From NCBI RefSeq assembly GCF_027460065.1, contig NZ_JAPYZZ010000005.1, positions 62,001 to 126,000 of the forward strand: DNA of 64,000 bases, in the 5' to 3' direction. The notes beneath the pieces were generated by a model, which worked only from the letters and a program-made list of their open reading frames with translations, ran no database searches and had not been told where the DNA came from. The stretch is from Martinezella rhizogenes. Its GTDB lineage: Bacteria > Pseudomonadota > Alphaproteobacteria > Rhizobiales > Rhizobiaceae. The position numbers and the translations under genes are program-made. How positions within the stretch are numbered: the stretch's first letter is position 1; the number at the start of each line of letters is the position of its first letter. Shown piece after piece: positions 16,684-25,357 of this stretch.

Positions 16684-18552
16684 TCAGGCGGTTTTGTTCA
16701 GATCCTGGCGATAGGCCTGCAGCGACGCGATTTTTGCGTCCGCAGCGGCCTCGCGTTCCGCGACGATGGCCGATACCTTTTCCGAGGCTTCTGCCATATA
16801 GTTCGTCAGTTCAGTGCCGGTGAGATATTTCCCCTGCAGCTTGTTGAGCTTTGACCATCCGTCCGCAAAGCTGCGGTTGAACCTGTCGCTGACGGTCACG
16901 ACCGCATACCACTGGGCGGTCTGCCTGACGAAGAACTCGTTGACGGAGCGAACGAGCTGGGCCAGGCGGTTCTTGCGAATGACCTCCAGCTCGGCCACAT
17001 TGTCGATCGCGTTGATCTGGTGCTGGGCATCGTCGGCCACCGCCTGCATGAAATCGGCGAAGCTCTTGAAGAAAAATGCTATTTCCTCAATGATTTCCTT
17101 CATGCGTTTCAGCGCCGTAATGCTGACGTTAAGGGATTGGACCGCAAGCTTGATCTTGTCGTCTTCAGCCTGCTTTCCCTTGAGCAGAGCGTTGATCTTT
17201 ATGAGTTCGGCGGCCTGGGTGCGGCGTTCGTTCTCATAGGATTCCGCCTTGTCGATCATCTTCATCTGCATTTCGCGCAGGCTTGCGGCCTGTTGCTGCT
17301 GCTCGTCGGTGAGTTTGCCGAGCCCCTTGTCGAGGGCGTCGAGCGAAGCCTGCAGGCTGGAAATCAGGGTCTGCTGACTTGCAATCTTGTCCTCCTGCGC
17401 TTTCAGTTCCGAAGCGCGCGCGGTCAGACGTTTATCGAGCTCGGCTAGCTCCACGGCCTTGCTCGATTTCGGATCAGCACCCTCGGCGTCTTTCGCAAGT
17501 GTCGACCTGCTGTCCTCCAGCGCCTTTATATCCATTTTCAGGGTGTCGCGTTTTTCCTCGCTCTTGCGCAGTTCGGCCTTCTGCTCGGAAAGCTTGCTCT
17601 GCGTGGCGGCGGCATCTGCCTTGCTGCCGCCGTCCGTGGGCGCGCGGGAGCCGCTGCCCTGCCCCTGCCCGTCGGCATCCTGGCCGCCCTTGGGCTGTCC
17701 CGAAAGCGCGCCGCCGACCGACGAGGCCAGCATGGAGGCCGGACCGCCCGCCACCATGGCGATGGCGGGAATAGCGCTTGAAATCATCTGTGCGCCAACC
17801 CGGACGATCGACATGATGAAGGCACGCTCTTCCGCCGTATTGGCCCGCTTTTCATATTCACGGGCCTTCTTTTCGAACTCCGCGACCTGCACCTTCAGAT
17901 CGTTCACAAGCGATTCCAGCTGTTGACGCCGCGCGTCAGCCTCCCGGATTTCCCGCTCCATCGTCGCCTTGTCCTCGAGACGCTTGCTCAGGACCATTTC
18001 GCTCGCATCGGTGATCTGTGCCGTTGCCTTGATGATGCCATCATAGGTGGAGGCGACCTCAAGGAGATCATTCCGCACTTCCAACGCCTTATCGCGGATA
18101 TTTTTCGCGAGCTTTATCAAGTCGTTGGAGACGAAGGCCTTGATCTCGCCCTGGTCATTTCCCTCCCGGACGTCCAGCCAGTCCGGGAAGAGGTCGTCGA
18201 CTGAAAGACGGATACGACCGGCAATATCCATCGCATGTTTCATGGTGATTTCACTGTTCTGCTGCGCCGTTATCAAGCTGTCCATGATGGCGCTGATGCG
18301 GCCGCGAATTTTGCCTTCCTCCTGCGGCGTGGTGTTATAGGCGATGTAGAGCAGGTCGATCGCATTGTCGGTGTCGCGCTTGGCGCGCTCGACATCGTAT
18401 GTTCCCTGGATCTTGTCGACATAGGTGCGGACCAGCGCCGTGTCGGCCTTGGGAAGGCTGAATTCCGGCTTCGAAACGATCGCCTCGACATCGGCATCGA
18501 TCGCACTGTTGAGTTTGGTTTCCCGGCTTTCGAGAGTGACGACATTGTTCAT
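16684..18552 (-). CDS. Large coiled-coil protein with central hydrophobic hairpin (toxin-like architecture)
   Basis: A 622-residue protein with no family I can name. Residues 1-180 are alpha-helical. About 185-243 form a charged coiled coil. Residues 244-285 are a long uncharged hydrophobic stretch (IMSIVRVGAQMISSAIPAIA...) that could form a membrane hairpin. About 286-318 are a Gly/Asp/Gln-rich linker, 319-475 another coiled coil, and 480-622 helical with IAFFFKSFADFMQAV. Long helices around one hydrophobic tongue recall alpha-pore-forming toxins (Hbl/Nhe, Cry6A, XaxAB types), but this is a resemblance in layout only. There is no signal peptide. The ATG at 18552 follows AGGAG. It lies 56 bp after a secreted coiled-coil gene. 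Confidence 0.7.
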   Translation of the reverse strand: MNNVVTLESRETKLNSAIDADVEAIVSKPEFSLPKADTALVRTYVDKIQGTYDVERAKRDTDNAIDLLYIAYNTTPQEEGKIRGRISAIMDSLITAQQNSEITMKHAMDIAGRIRLSVDDLFPDWLDVREGNDQGEIKAFVSNDLIKLAKNIRDKALEVRNDLLEVASTYDGIIKATAQITDASEMVLSKRLEDKATMEREIREADARRQQLESLVNDLKVQVAEFEKKAREYEKRANTAEERAFIMSIVRVGAQMISSAIPAIAMVAGGPASMLASSVGGALSGQPKGGQDADGQGQGSGSRAPTDGGSKADAAATQSKLSEQKAELRKSEEKRDTLKMDIKALEDSRSTLAKDAEGADPKSSKAVELAELDKRLTARASELKAQEDKIASQQTLISSLQASLDALDKGLGKLTDEQQQQAASLREMQMKMIDKAESYENERRTQAAELIKINALLKGKQAEDDKIKLAVQSLNVSITALKRMKEIIEEIAFFFKSFADFMQAVADDAQHQINAIDNVAELEVIRKNRLAQLVRSVNEFFVRQTAQWYAVVTVSDRFNRSFADGWSKLNKLQGKYLTGTELTNYMAEASEKVSAIVAEREAAADAKIASLQAYRQDLNKTA

Positions 18553-18608
18553 TTTCAGGCTCCTGTTGAAGGGTGAAGGGTGGTTACGGAGGGTCATGGC
18601 GTGATCGT

Positions 18609-19508
18609 TCACGATCCGCATTGTTTCCTGGCGTCATCCGGCAGCCCGGCCTCGGTGGAGGAGATGAACTGTGGCACGTCCTTCGTCAGGCCCTCGATCT
18701 CGGCGGAGAGCCGGTTGACCTGACGTATTTTCGCGTCATCGGGATTGACGTCGCTTGCTTCCTTGAGGGCATTGGTGAAGTTACCCACCTGAACGTTGAA
18801 ATCCTGGACCTTGACGTTGATGGTGGAAATCGCCGCTTTGAGCCTGGTGATCTGCTCTTCCAGATTTTTCACTGCTCTCTCGTTTTCCGCGTGGCTCTGC
18901 TGTGCCGCCGCAAGCTGGCGGCGATTGTTTTCAAGCTGGTTGCGAACGCCTTCAAGAGCCGCCCGGGCATTGTCCAGCCGCGGTTGCGCGATGCGGTATT
19001 CCCTCTCCGCGTCGTTCATCCAGCCCAGCGCCTTGACCGCGGCGTCACCGGCCTGGCAAATTCCCGGCAGGAAGAAGAGGACACCGCTGCAAATTCTTAC
19101 TCTCTTGGCCTGTTCGTCCATTTCGCTTCGGGCTTTTTCGAAGGTGGCCTGACGCGCCCTGACGTTCTCGCCCTCGGATTGAACGAGATCCTCATAGCCC
19201 TTCACGCTGGTTTCGGACTGCACCACCTGCCGCTCCAGCTCAATCTGCAGGTACTTTGCCTGGCCGAGTGCCTTCTCGTGGTCGGCGCTGATCTGCTGCT
19301 GCGTCGTCAGATGCTCCATCAGGCATACGGAGCGGCGACCGAGCACCTCTCGGCTTGCTTCCGCCTGTTCAAGTTTCGACTGGAAAGCCGCCGTCTGTTC
19401 GGCAGTAAGGGTGGCGGCGTTGGCAGGGGACGACCAGCCCAGTGAAGGGAGATCACCCTGCATCGCGATAGCGGCAAGGCCCGCAAAAATAACATGTCGA
19501 AGTTGCAT
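18609..19508 (-). CDS. Secreted coiled-coil protein with hydrophobic insert
   Basis: A 299-residue protein with a probable Sec signal peptide (cleavage near residue 32, after SSPANA). Long heptad-rich helices follow (about 40-138 and 165-250), interrupted by the hydrophobic, cysteine-flanked segment CSGVLFFLPGIC (140-151) and AAVKALG. Cysteines at 62, 140, 151 and 297 could form disulphides in the periplasm. The first gene of the cassette, it has a strong AAGGAGG ribosome site. Its layout parallels that of the following 622-residue protein on a smaller scale, hinting at two interacting partners. No named family was recognised. Confidence 0.7.
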   Translation of the reverse strand: MQLRHVIFAGLAAIAMQGDLPSLGWSSPANAATLTAEQTAAFQSKLEQAEASREVLGRRSVCLMEHLTTQQQISADHEKALGQAKYLQIELERQVVQSETSVKGYEDLVQSEGENVRARQATFEKARSEMDEQAKRVRICSGVLFFLPGICQAGDAAVKALGWMNDAEREYRIAQPRLDNARAALEGVRNQLENNRRQLAAAQQSHAENERAVKNLEEQITRLKAAISTINVKVQDFNVQVGNFTNALKEASDVNPDDAKIRQVNRLSAEIEGLTKDVPQFISSTEAGLPDDARKQCGS

Positions 19509-19985
19509 TGTTTCAGCCTCCTTTGGAGAATTGGGGATGGACAAAATGCATGATGGAGCTCTGAGCACCGCGCGGCATCGCCGCCGGCAGGCCCACAGAC
19601 ATGGCAGTCATCTTCATGTGTCAGATGGTTTCGGCTCCGTGCTTCGCCGATCTCCAAGCGCCGAAAAGCGACCCTCAAAGATTGTATTCCAGACAAGCCA
19701 GCGGCGAACTCAAAGTCCGAATCTTCATAAAATATTGCAATGAAAACAGACGATAACACTATTGTTAGCGCCGCTCCCGCAAACCGTCTCAAAAGGGCAC
19801 ATATTTTAAGGCGCCGCTTAATACTCAATTTATGAGAGTGTTTTTTAATACCGCTCAACAGGATGTCGGGGGAGTGCAACAAATTGCACGCATCTTCCAC
19901 ACCGGAACCTTTCTGCTGCCACGCCCGCCCGCAGCGGCCGTCGACAGCGAACGGAACTCACGCTTTGGACTTCACCGCAAAGTAG
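19509..19985. other. Divergent promoter region of the cassette
   Basis: About 480 bp between the first cassette gene and the open frame of the rightward regulator. It includes an AT-rich patch near 19735-19855 that looks promoter-like. No confident gene is present; an ORF from 19832 runs in a different frame from the regulator and lacks protein-like features. Confidence 0.4.
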
Positions 19986-20240
19986 CGAAGACCGAGAAGC
20001 CAGGGGAGAGAGGTATCCGGAAAAGCAGTCACCAAGCTTCCAAAAGCTTTCCCGAAAAGGGACTTTACCCGGCTTCGACCGGACGAGCTTCGGGAGAGGC
20101 TGGGCCTCGTTGCGGACCGGATTCTGAAGGATGACGCCTTTGACGATGCCGTCACTTATCTCTGCACGAATATACCGGCTGTCTTCAAACAGGAGCAACG
20201 ACTGGTTCGCGCCCTCGGCGACTTCGGCGCCTTCGCGACC

Positions 20241-20939
20241 GTGATGTGTGCCGCGAGCCTCGGATCGCCGTCCGGCGCGCAATTCACACTGGCGGCGGTT
20301 CAGGCTGTCGTGGTTCCGGCCGGCTGGATATCCAGCCGCAGGACACGCGCCTTGATCGACTGGCTGGAACTGGAACACGCCGCCGCCCGCCATCCGCCCG
20401 GTCGTGACTATCGCGAGCGGCCATGGTCGCTAAACGGCTGGCTGATTGCCGCCGTCGAGAGGCTTACCGAAACCTATCTGGTTGCGGCCTCGCCATGGCG
20501 GATCACCGCGACAGGGGAAATGCCGGAGGAAAAATCCACGGTAACGAATATGATGAGAGGCGGGGTCAGCTGGTTTCTGGGGAATGCACAGGAATTGCCT
20601 GCCTCTTCGGAGGAAATACGAATGTTTCTGGGGCATGCGCCCGGCTTTCCATTGCTACTGGACCTGCTGCTCGCTGCCCGAAGAGGCACATGCGGTGCGA
20701 CGGGCTGCGAATTCTCCCGCAAGGCGACGGCGCACGCCTATGGGGTCAGCCGCGCCCATATCACGGCGTTGCTGGCCCGAGCCGAGCGGTTGAACTTCTT
20801 GAAAAGAGACGGCGCGCGGGTCGTCCTGAGCGATCTGACATTTCAGAATGTGCAGCGCGATCTCGCCTATCAGCTGGCATTCGTCGTTTTATGGTTGGAG
20901 ATGACGAGTGGTCCCGACACCCCCGGAATGGCGCTGTAG
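20241..20939 (+). CDS. Putative winged-helix DNA-binding regulator, 5' end unresolved
   Basis: From the GTG at 20241 the product is 232 residues. A probable helix-turn-helix with wing lies near the C-terminus (SRKATAHAYGVSRAHITALLARAERLNFLKRDG). The same frame is open and protein-like well upstream, back to a stop at 19983-19985 (for example DELRERLGLVADRILKDDAFDDA), yet that stretch has no ATG, GTG or TTG. Either translation starts at a rare codon (CTG 20100 or ATT 20121), the gene is frameshifted, or it begins at 20241. It is divergent from the coiled-coil cassette and may control it. No specific regulator family is claimed. Confidence 0.6.
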   Translation: MMCAASLGSPSGAQFTLAAVQAVVVPAGWISSRRTRALIDWLELEHAAARHPPGRDYRERPWSLNGWLIAAVERLTETYLVAASPWRITATGEMPEEKSTVTNMMRGGVSWFLGNAQELPASSEEIRMFLGHAPGFPLLLDLLLAARRGTCGATGCEFSRKATAHAYGVSRAHITALLARAERLNFLKRDGARVVLSDLTFQNVQRDLAYQLAFVVLWLEMTSGPDTPGMAL

Positions 20940-20959
20940 GCCGCAAGGCCCACGGCGCC

Positions 20960-20975
20960 TGTTGCAACAGCAACA
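20960..20975. terminator. Short hairpin between convergent genes
   Basis: TGTTGC-AACA-GCAACA is a perfect 6-bp stem in the 47-bp gap between the stops of the regulator and the DUF1501 gene. It is a weak terminator candidate without a T-run. Confidence 0.35.
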
Positions 20976-20986
20976 TGAGGGGGACC

Positions 20987-22210
20987 TCAGACGATAAGGC
21001 CCTTCAGGGGACGGATAAGGTCCGATCCGGGAAACACAAGCTTGTCCAGCGCTCCGGCACTTGCGCCGAGATGATCGATGGCGAGCCCTTTGATCACGGC
21101 GCGCAGATCGGTGGTCGCGGCAAGGTCGCGGCCGTCACGCAGCTGCGCTTCCTTAAGGCCCGGCCAGTCGGCGATGACACGGCCGCCGCGGATGCTGCCA
21201 CCGGCCAGAAAGGCGGTGGTGGCGGTGCCGTGGTCGGTGCCTTCAGTGCCGTTGATGCGCGCGGTGCGGCCAAATTCCGTCGCGACAAGGATCACCGTAT
21301 CCTTCCACACCGGCCCCAGTTCCTGTTCGAAGGCCGCAAGGGCATTATCGAGACCGGACAAAAGCTTGGCGAGGCGATCGACCTCCTGCGCATGGGTATC
21401 CCAGCCCTCGAAGGCGAGCGCCGCCACGCGGGGACCCTCCGGATGGGCAATCAGCCGTGCGGCGCCGCGCGCCATCTGCTCCATTCCCTGCGGATCGCCG
21501 GGGCCGCCGCGCGCCTTGATGTCGACGCCCGAGGCGATCCTGCCGGTCTCCACGCCTTCCGCCAGCAGGGCGGCGAGCATGGGGTCCGTCTGGCCATAGA
21601 GATCGGCAAGCCGGGGTGCCAGGTCACCATCGGCGGGTCGCAGCACGGATGGCGCCCATCCAAGGATCGGCGCCTTGCCGCGAATGACGAGCGGTGCGCT
21701 GGCCCCGATGGCAAGCCCGCTCACCCGGTCGCCGGCAGCGGGATTGATCGTTTCTCCCGCCGGCATCTGCTCCAGCAGCCGGTTGAGCCAGCCGCTCTCG
21801 ACATGGCCGGGTGTCGCAAAACCGGATTCGAGAACATCCTGTCCGTCAAAGTGTGATCGGTCGCGATAACCGGTGGCACTGGCATGCACCACGGCAGCCT
21901 CACCCTTGCGATAAAGCCGCTGGAAATTGCGCAGCGAAGGATGCAGCGCGAAATAGCCATCCAGCGCCAGTGCCGGGTTTTCTCCTTCGGTTCGCAGCGT
22001 CAATTGCTGCCTTAGCGCTTCGTAATCGGGATCGCCGACCGGCGGCACGGCGGTCAGCCCGTCAAGCGCGCCACGCAGGATGATCGTCACGAAACGCGGA
22101 TCGCGCCCGGAGGCCGCATGGGCAAAACGCGGCATGAAAGCCCAGGCAAAAAGAGCGCCGGTTGCACCGAGAACGGCGCGGCGGGTGGGGGAGAAATCTT
22201 CACACAGCAT
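20987..22210 (-). CDS. DUF1501 family Tat-exported protein
   Basis: A 407-residue protein with a twin-arginine signal (SPTRRAVLGATGALFAWAF). It belongs to the DUF1501 group, which has a sulfatase/alkaline-phosphatase-like fold. Recognisable parts are FVTIILRGALDGLTAVPP, YRDRSHFDGQDVLESG, VAALAFEGWDTHAQEV and ILVATEFGRTARINGTEGTDHG. It starts 2 bp after the DUF1800 gene, and these two families are almost always paired. The role is unknown; periplasmic or cell-surface function is inferred from the Tat signal. Confidence 0.88.
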   Translation of the reverse strand: MLCEDFSPTRRAVLGATGALFAWAFMPRFAHAASGRDPRFVTIILRGALDGLTAVPPVGDPDYEALRQQLTLRTEGENPALALDGYFALHPSLRNFQRLYRKGEAAVVHASATGYRDRSHFDGQDVLESGFATPGHVESGWLNRLLEQMPAGETINPAAGDRVSGLAIGASAPLVIRGKAPILGWAPSVLRPADGDLAPRLADLYGQTDPMLAALLAEGVETGRIASGVDIKARGGPGDPQGMEQMARGAARLIAHPEGPRVAALAFEGWDTHAQEVDRLAKLLSGLDNALAAFEQELGPVWKDTVILVATEFGRTARINGTEGTDHGTATTAFLAGGSIRGGRVIADWPGLKEAQLRDGRDLAATTDLRAVIKGLAIDHLGASAGALDKLVFPGSDLIRPLKGLIV

Positions 22211-22212
22211 GG

Positions 22213-23706
22213 TTAGCGCCTCTGAAATTCGGGAGAAAGGAAAGCGATGGTCAGGCCCTGCGGCTTGGTTTCCGCGCGCTGGACGGCCTGGGCGGTCTCA
22301 CGCGTGAGAAGCGGGCCGAACCGATCGGCAACAAAGTCACGGGGGTCGATGCCGCCGGCGACCTGATGGGCGAAAAGGCTCGCGGCATCGATCCGCGTTG
22401 CCAGCCCCTCGGATGAACCCCAACTATCGCTCACGTCGGAAAAACCGTTCGGCCCGGAGGGATCCCAGAAGGGTTGCCCCAGCGCCTTCAACACCGAAAC
22501 GATCTGCTCGGGTTTCGGCTTGACATCGCTGCTGCGAAGCACGGCGGTGACGAAATCGAGCGGTGGCCGCAACTTCTTGAGAGCAGGATCCCAGGCTTCC
22601 TCCGCATCCAGCATGGCAAGATAGGTGGCGGCGAGATCGCCGTGGGATTTGGTGTAGGCAGCGGCGATCTTGGCCACCAGCGCTGCAGGCGGCTGGTCGC
22701 TGACGAAGTGCCGCGCCAGTTTGAAGGCAAGGTGACGGGCGGTGGATGGGTGATGGGCGAGATCGCGCAGCGCCCGCCGCCCCTGCTCCACGCCGGCATC
22801 GGCATAGGTGATACCCATCACCGCGTGATCACCCGGCTCGTGGCTGTTGGCATTGAAACTGAAACGCCCGACCGGCCCCGGCTTGTTCTCGTCGCGATAA
22901 ACGGTCCAGCCGGTGATGATGCGGGCAAGCTCGGTCACGTCAGCCTGATTGTAACCGCCATCCACGCCCAGCGTGTGAAGTTCCATGATCTCGCGGGCCA
23001 GATTTTCATTCAGGCCGCGCTTGCCGTTTTTATTGGCCGGTGAGTTAGGACCGATCGATTGCTGGTTATCGAGAAAGAACAGCATGGCCGGATGGGTTTC
23101 CACGGCAAGCAGCATGTCCTCGAAATTGCCGAATATATGCGGACGTATGGCTTCGCGCTCGAAGGCGCCGGCGAGCATGTGCACATCACCGCCCTTGCCG
23201 ATGGCGACGGAGAAGTGGTTTGCCCAGAACATGGCGAGGCGTTCGCCAAAGCCGATCAGCGGCTGGCGGACGGTGCCATTAAACCGCGCATCGACCTCCG
23301 CCAGCAATATCTGCTGTGGCAGATAGGGTCTCTTATTGGCCATTTCGGCCGGTTTGTCTTTTGGCATGGGTGGCGATATGGTCGGCGCGGCCACCATTCC
23401 GGCCTTATCCATCCTGTTGTCCGGATCCGCCATCGCCTTGTCCACGGAAACGGCGGTCACCGCCGGTTTTTCGCGCTCGGCTTTCACCTGCTTGTTAAAG
23501 GCAATGAGCGAGACCATGAGATCGGCGCTCGAGTGCAATTGCGGGCCAACCGGGATCGGCACAGCATGTTCGGTTACTTCTGACCGCAAGAGATCGCGTG
23601 GATCATCCGCAATTGCCTGCAGGTCTCCTTGCCGGGCACCCAGACCGAAGCGCCAGAGGCACAGCGCGGCATCCACTTGACTGGAATTAGGCGTCGTATT
23701 TGACAT
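22213..23706 (-). CDS. DUF1800 family protein
   Basis: A 497-residue DUF1800 protein with FGLGARQGDLQAI at the start, a central FWANHFSVAIGKGGD region, LNENLAREIMELHTLGVDGGYNQADVTELARIITGW, and PLDFVTAVLRSSD near the end. These are the conserved family blocks. No clear signal peptide is visible. It is the partner of the DUF1501 gene downstream and follows the ECF sigma operon genes by 76 bp. Function is not established for the family. Confidence 0.88.
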   Translation of the reverse strand: MSNTTPNSSQVDAALCLWRFGLGARQGDLQAIADDPRDLLRSEVTEHAVPIPVGPQLHSSADLMVSLIAFNKQVKAEREKPAVTAVSVDKAMADPDNRMDKAGMVAAPTISPPMPKDKPAEMANKRPYLPQQILLAEVDARFNGTVRQPLIGFGERLAMFWANHFSVAIGKGGDVHMLAGAFEREAIRPHIFGNFEDMLLAVETHPAMLFFLDNQQSIGPNSPANKNGKRGLNENLAREIMELHTLGVDGGYNQADVTELARIITGWTVYRDENKPGPVGRFSFNANSHEPGDHAVMGITYADAGVEQGRRALRDLAHHPSTARHLAFKLARHFVSDQPPAALVAKIAAAYTKSHGDLAATYLAMLDAEEAWDPALKKLRPPLDFVTAVLRSSDVKPKPEQIVSVLKALGQPFWDPSGPNGFSDVSDSWGSSEGLATRIDAASLFAHQVAGGIDPRDFVADRFGPLLTRETAQAVQRAETKPQGLTIAFLSPEFQRR

Positions 23707-23782
23707 GGCCGATACGAACTCCGTTTCGTTATCGGCTCTTTAACGGCGTGGATATCGCAAATCCGTCGCCGTTCAATTGTGA

Positions 23783-24232
23783 TCATTTCGTGGCAGGCTT
23801 CGGCGCCTCGCGGGAGAGCAGACCTTCCGCGAGACGCCGTCTTGCATCCAGCGAAAGCGTGCGGGCAGATTCCACTGCCTGAATCTCGACCGCGGCACGG
23901 ACCTCGTATTCAGCCTTGCGGGCGCGCTCCAGCGCGTCGGACAGTGCTTTTGCGTCGAGAGTATCGGCGCCCATCAGCGAAGCAGCCTCGATGCGGGCCT
24001 GCCGCGCTTCGGCCGAGGTTTCGCGCATGGGTTTGCGTGCGTCGCTGAGGGCCTGGCGAAACGCCTCCCGCTCCGCCTTGGGCAGTTGCTCGCCGGCAAG
24101 CGGCATCCTTGAAGTGGAAGCTGCGGTATCGTTGCGCAGATAGACGAAACCGGCCCCGGTGAGTGCACAGACAAGGAATGTATTGGCGACGAGCAGCACA
24201 ACGACAATCCAGCGGAAATTCTGATCGGTCAT
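23783..24232 (-). CDS. Periplasmic CpxP/heavy-metal-sensor-like protein
   Basis: A 149-residue protein with one N-terminal membrane anchor (WIVVVLLVANTFLVCALTGAGFVYL) followed by a charged all-helical periplasmic domain (LPKAEREAFRQALSDARKPMRETSAEARQARIEAASLM). This matches the metal-resistance/CpxP-Spy-like group. Its start overlaps the anti-sigma stop by 4 bp, so it belongs to the sigma-factor operon and may help sense envelope stress or metal. The ligand is not predictable. Confidence 0.7.
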   Translation of the reverse strand: MTDQNFRWIVVVLLVANTFLVCALTGAGFVYLRNDTAASTSRMPLAGEQLPKAEREAFRQALSDARKPMRETSAEARQARIEAASLMGADTLDAKALSDALERARKAEYEVRAAVEIQAVESARTLSLDARRRLAEGLLSREAPKPATK

Positions 24233-24669
24233 TTCGCGTCCTCAGCCAACTCGTTTTCACTTTGCAGATTTCCGAATGCCGTCAGATTGTCGCCGAACGA
24301 GAAGGACGGCGGCGGGTTGAGATTGATGACGGCGACGGCACCGGTCAGGGCACCCGCAAGGCTGATGCCGACCATGCCGGCGCCAAGCCCAAAACGGACG
24401 AACCGCCGGTGGCGCGACAGCCGGGATCGGCCTTCTGCGAGAATTCGTCCCTGAAGGGCGGCGGAGGGGGCGACCTTGGGCCGGAAAGCAGCCAAGGCGC
24501 GGTCCAACTGCGCCGCGTCGCTGAGCAGACGCTGACCATCGGCTGTTTCGGAATAAAGCTCGGCTTTCGCGCGACGATCCTCCGGCCAGCGTCTTGGATC
24601 GGCGCCATATGCCGAAACGAGGGCGGAAAATGCCTGCCCATCCATGCCGTCTTCCCTCGACCCGCTCAT
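24229..24669 (-). CDS. Membrane anti-sigma factor
   Basis: A 146-residue protein with a cytoplasmic N-terminal part (FSALVSAYGADPRRWPEDRRAKAELY) and one membrane helix (FGLGAGMVGISLAGALTGAVAVINL). Location and topology are those of an anti-sigma factor; a zinc-type HxxxCxxC motif is absent. Its start and stop overlap the neighbouring genes by 4 bp each. It probably holds the co-encoded ECF sigma factor until a periplasmic signal is received. Confidence 0.75.
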   Translation of the reverse strand: MSGSREDGMDGQAFSALVSAYGADPRRWPEDRRAKAELYSETADGQRLLSDAAQLDRALAAFRPKVAPSAALQGRILAEGRSRLSRHRRFVRFGLGAGMVGISLAGALTGAVAVINLNPPPSFSFGDNLTAFGNLQSENELAEDAK

Positions 24670-25208
24670 GTCTCATCCTCGTTCAAGATTTTCTGCAACG
24701 CTCTGCGCCCGCGCGACAGAAGACTTTCCAATGCGTCGACGCTGACATGCATGATGTCGGCGGCTTCCCGGTTCGACATTTCCTGATAATAGACCAGAAT
24801 GATCGCCTCCCTTTGCCGCTCGGGAATAAGGGAGAGCGCTCGCCCGACAGCCTCGCCCTCGTCGATATCAGCGCCGCCGGTCTCCGGTGACTGGCGCGCA
24901 TCGGCGAGGTCGGATGGCTGGGCGACGGATATTTCACGTCGCTTCCTCAGCCGGTCATAACACAGGTTCAGCGCCACACGGTGTATCCACGTATCGAACC
25001 GCGCAGCGCCCTGCCGCCATGTTCCCGCGTGTTTCCATATCCGCAGAAAGGTTTCCTGCGCAACATCCTCCGCCTCGACGGGATCACCCAGCATGCGGCT
25101 TGCCAGGGCCATGATCCTCGGCAATTTCGCCTCAATCAGTGTCCGCATCGCCCTGATATCTCCGGCCGCGACATCTGCCACGAGCTTTGCATCGGGGTCG
25201 CTCACCAT
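24666..25208 (-). CDS. ECF-type RNA polymerase sigma factor
   Basis: About 180 residues with sigma region 2 (ALASRMLGDPVEAEDVAQETFLRIWKHAGTWR, RFDTWIHRVALNLCYDRLRKRR) and region 4 (LIPERQREAIILVYYQEMSNREAADIMHVSVDALESLLSRGRRAL). This two-domain structure defines the ECF group. The ATG at 25208 is used; one at 25250 is in frame and cannot be excluded. It heads an operon of anti-sigma factor, metal-sensor-like protein, DUF1800 and DUF1501 genes, which are its probable regulon core. Confidence 0.9.
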   Translation of the reverse strand: MVSDPDAKLVADVAAGDIRAMRTLIEAKLPRIMALASRMLGDPVEAEDVAQETFLRIWKHAGTWRQGAARFDTWIHRVALNLCYDRLRKRREISVAQPSDLADARQSPETGGADIDEGEAVGRALSLIPERQREAIILVYYQEMSNREAADIMHVSVDALESLLSRGRRALQKILNEDET

Positions 25209-25357
25209 GCTTCGGTCGAATCTCCGTTGCGGTCCTGCAAGGCCGGACAAGACATGTCGATAAATGACGTTTTACACGCAATTTTCGACTTTAACGGGGA
25301 AAGGTGCGAAAATCCGTCGCAGAGTTTTGATATTTTTTCAGCAATGACAGCGCTGTA

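Noticed and set aside
19832-20134. 100-residue plus-strand ORF upstream of the regulator
   Set aside because: It is in a different frame from the protein-like regulator sequence that overlaps its second half; it was kept only as a possible frameshift partner.
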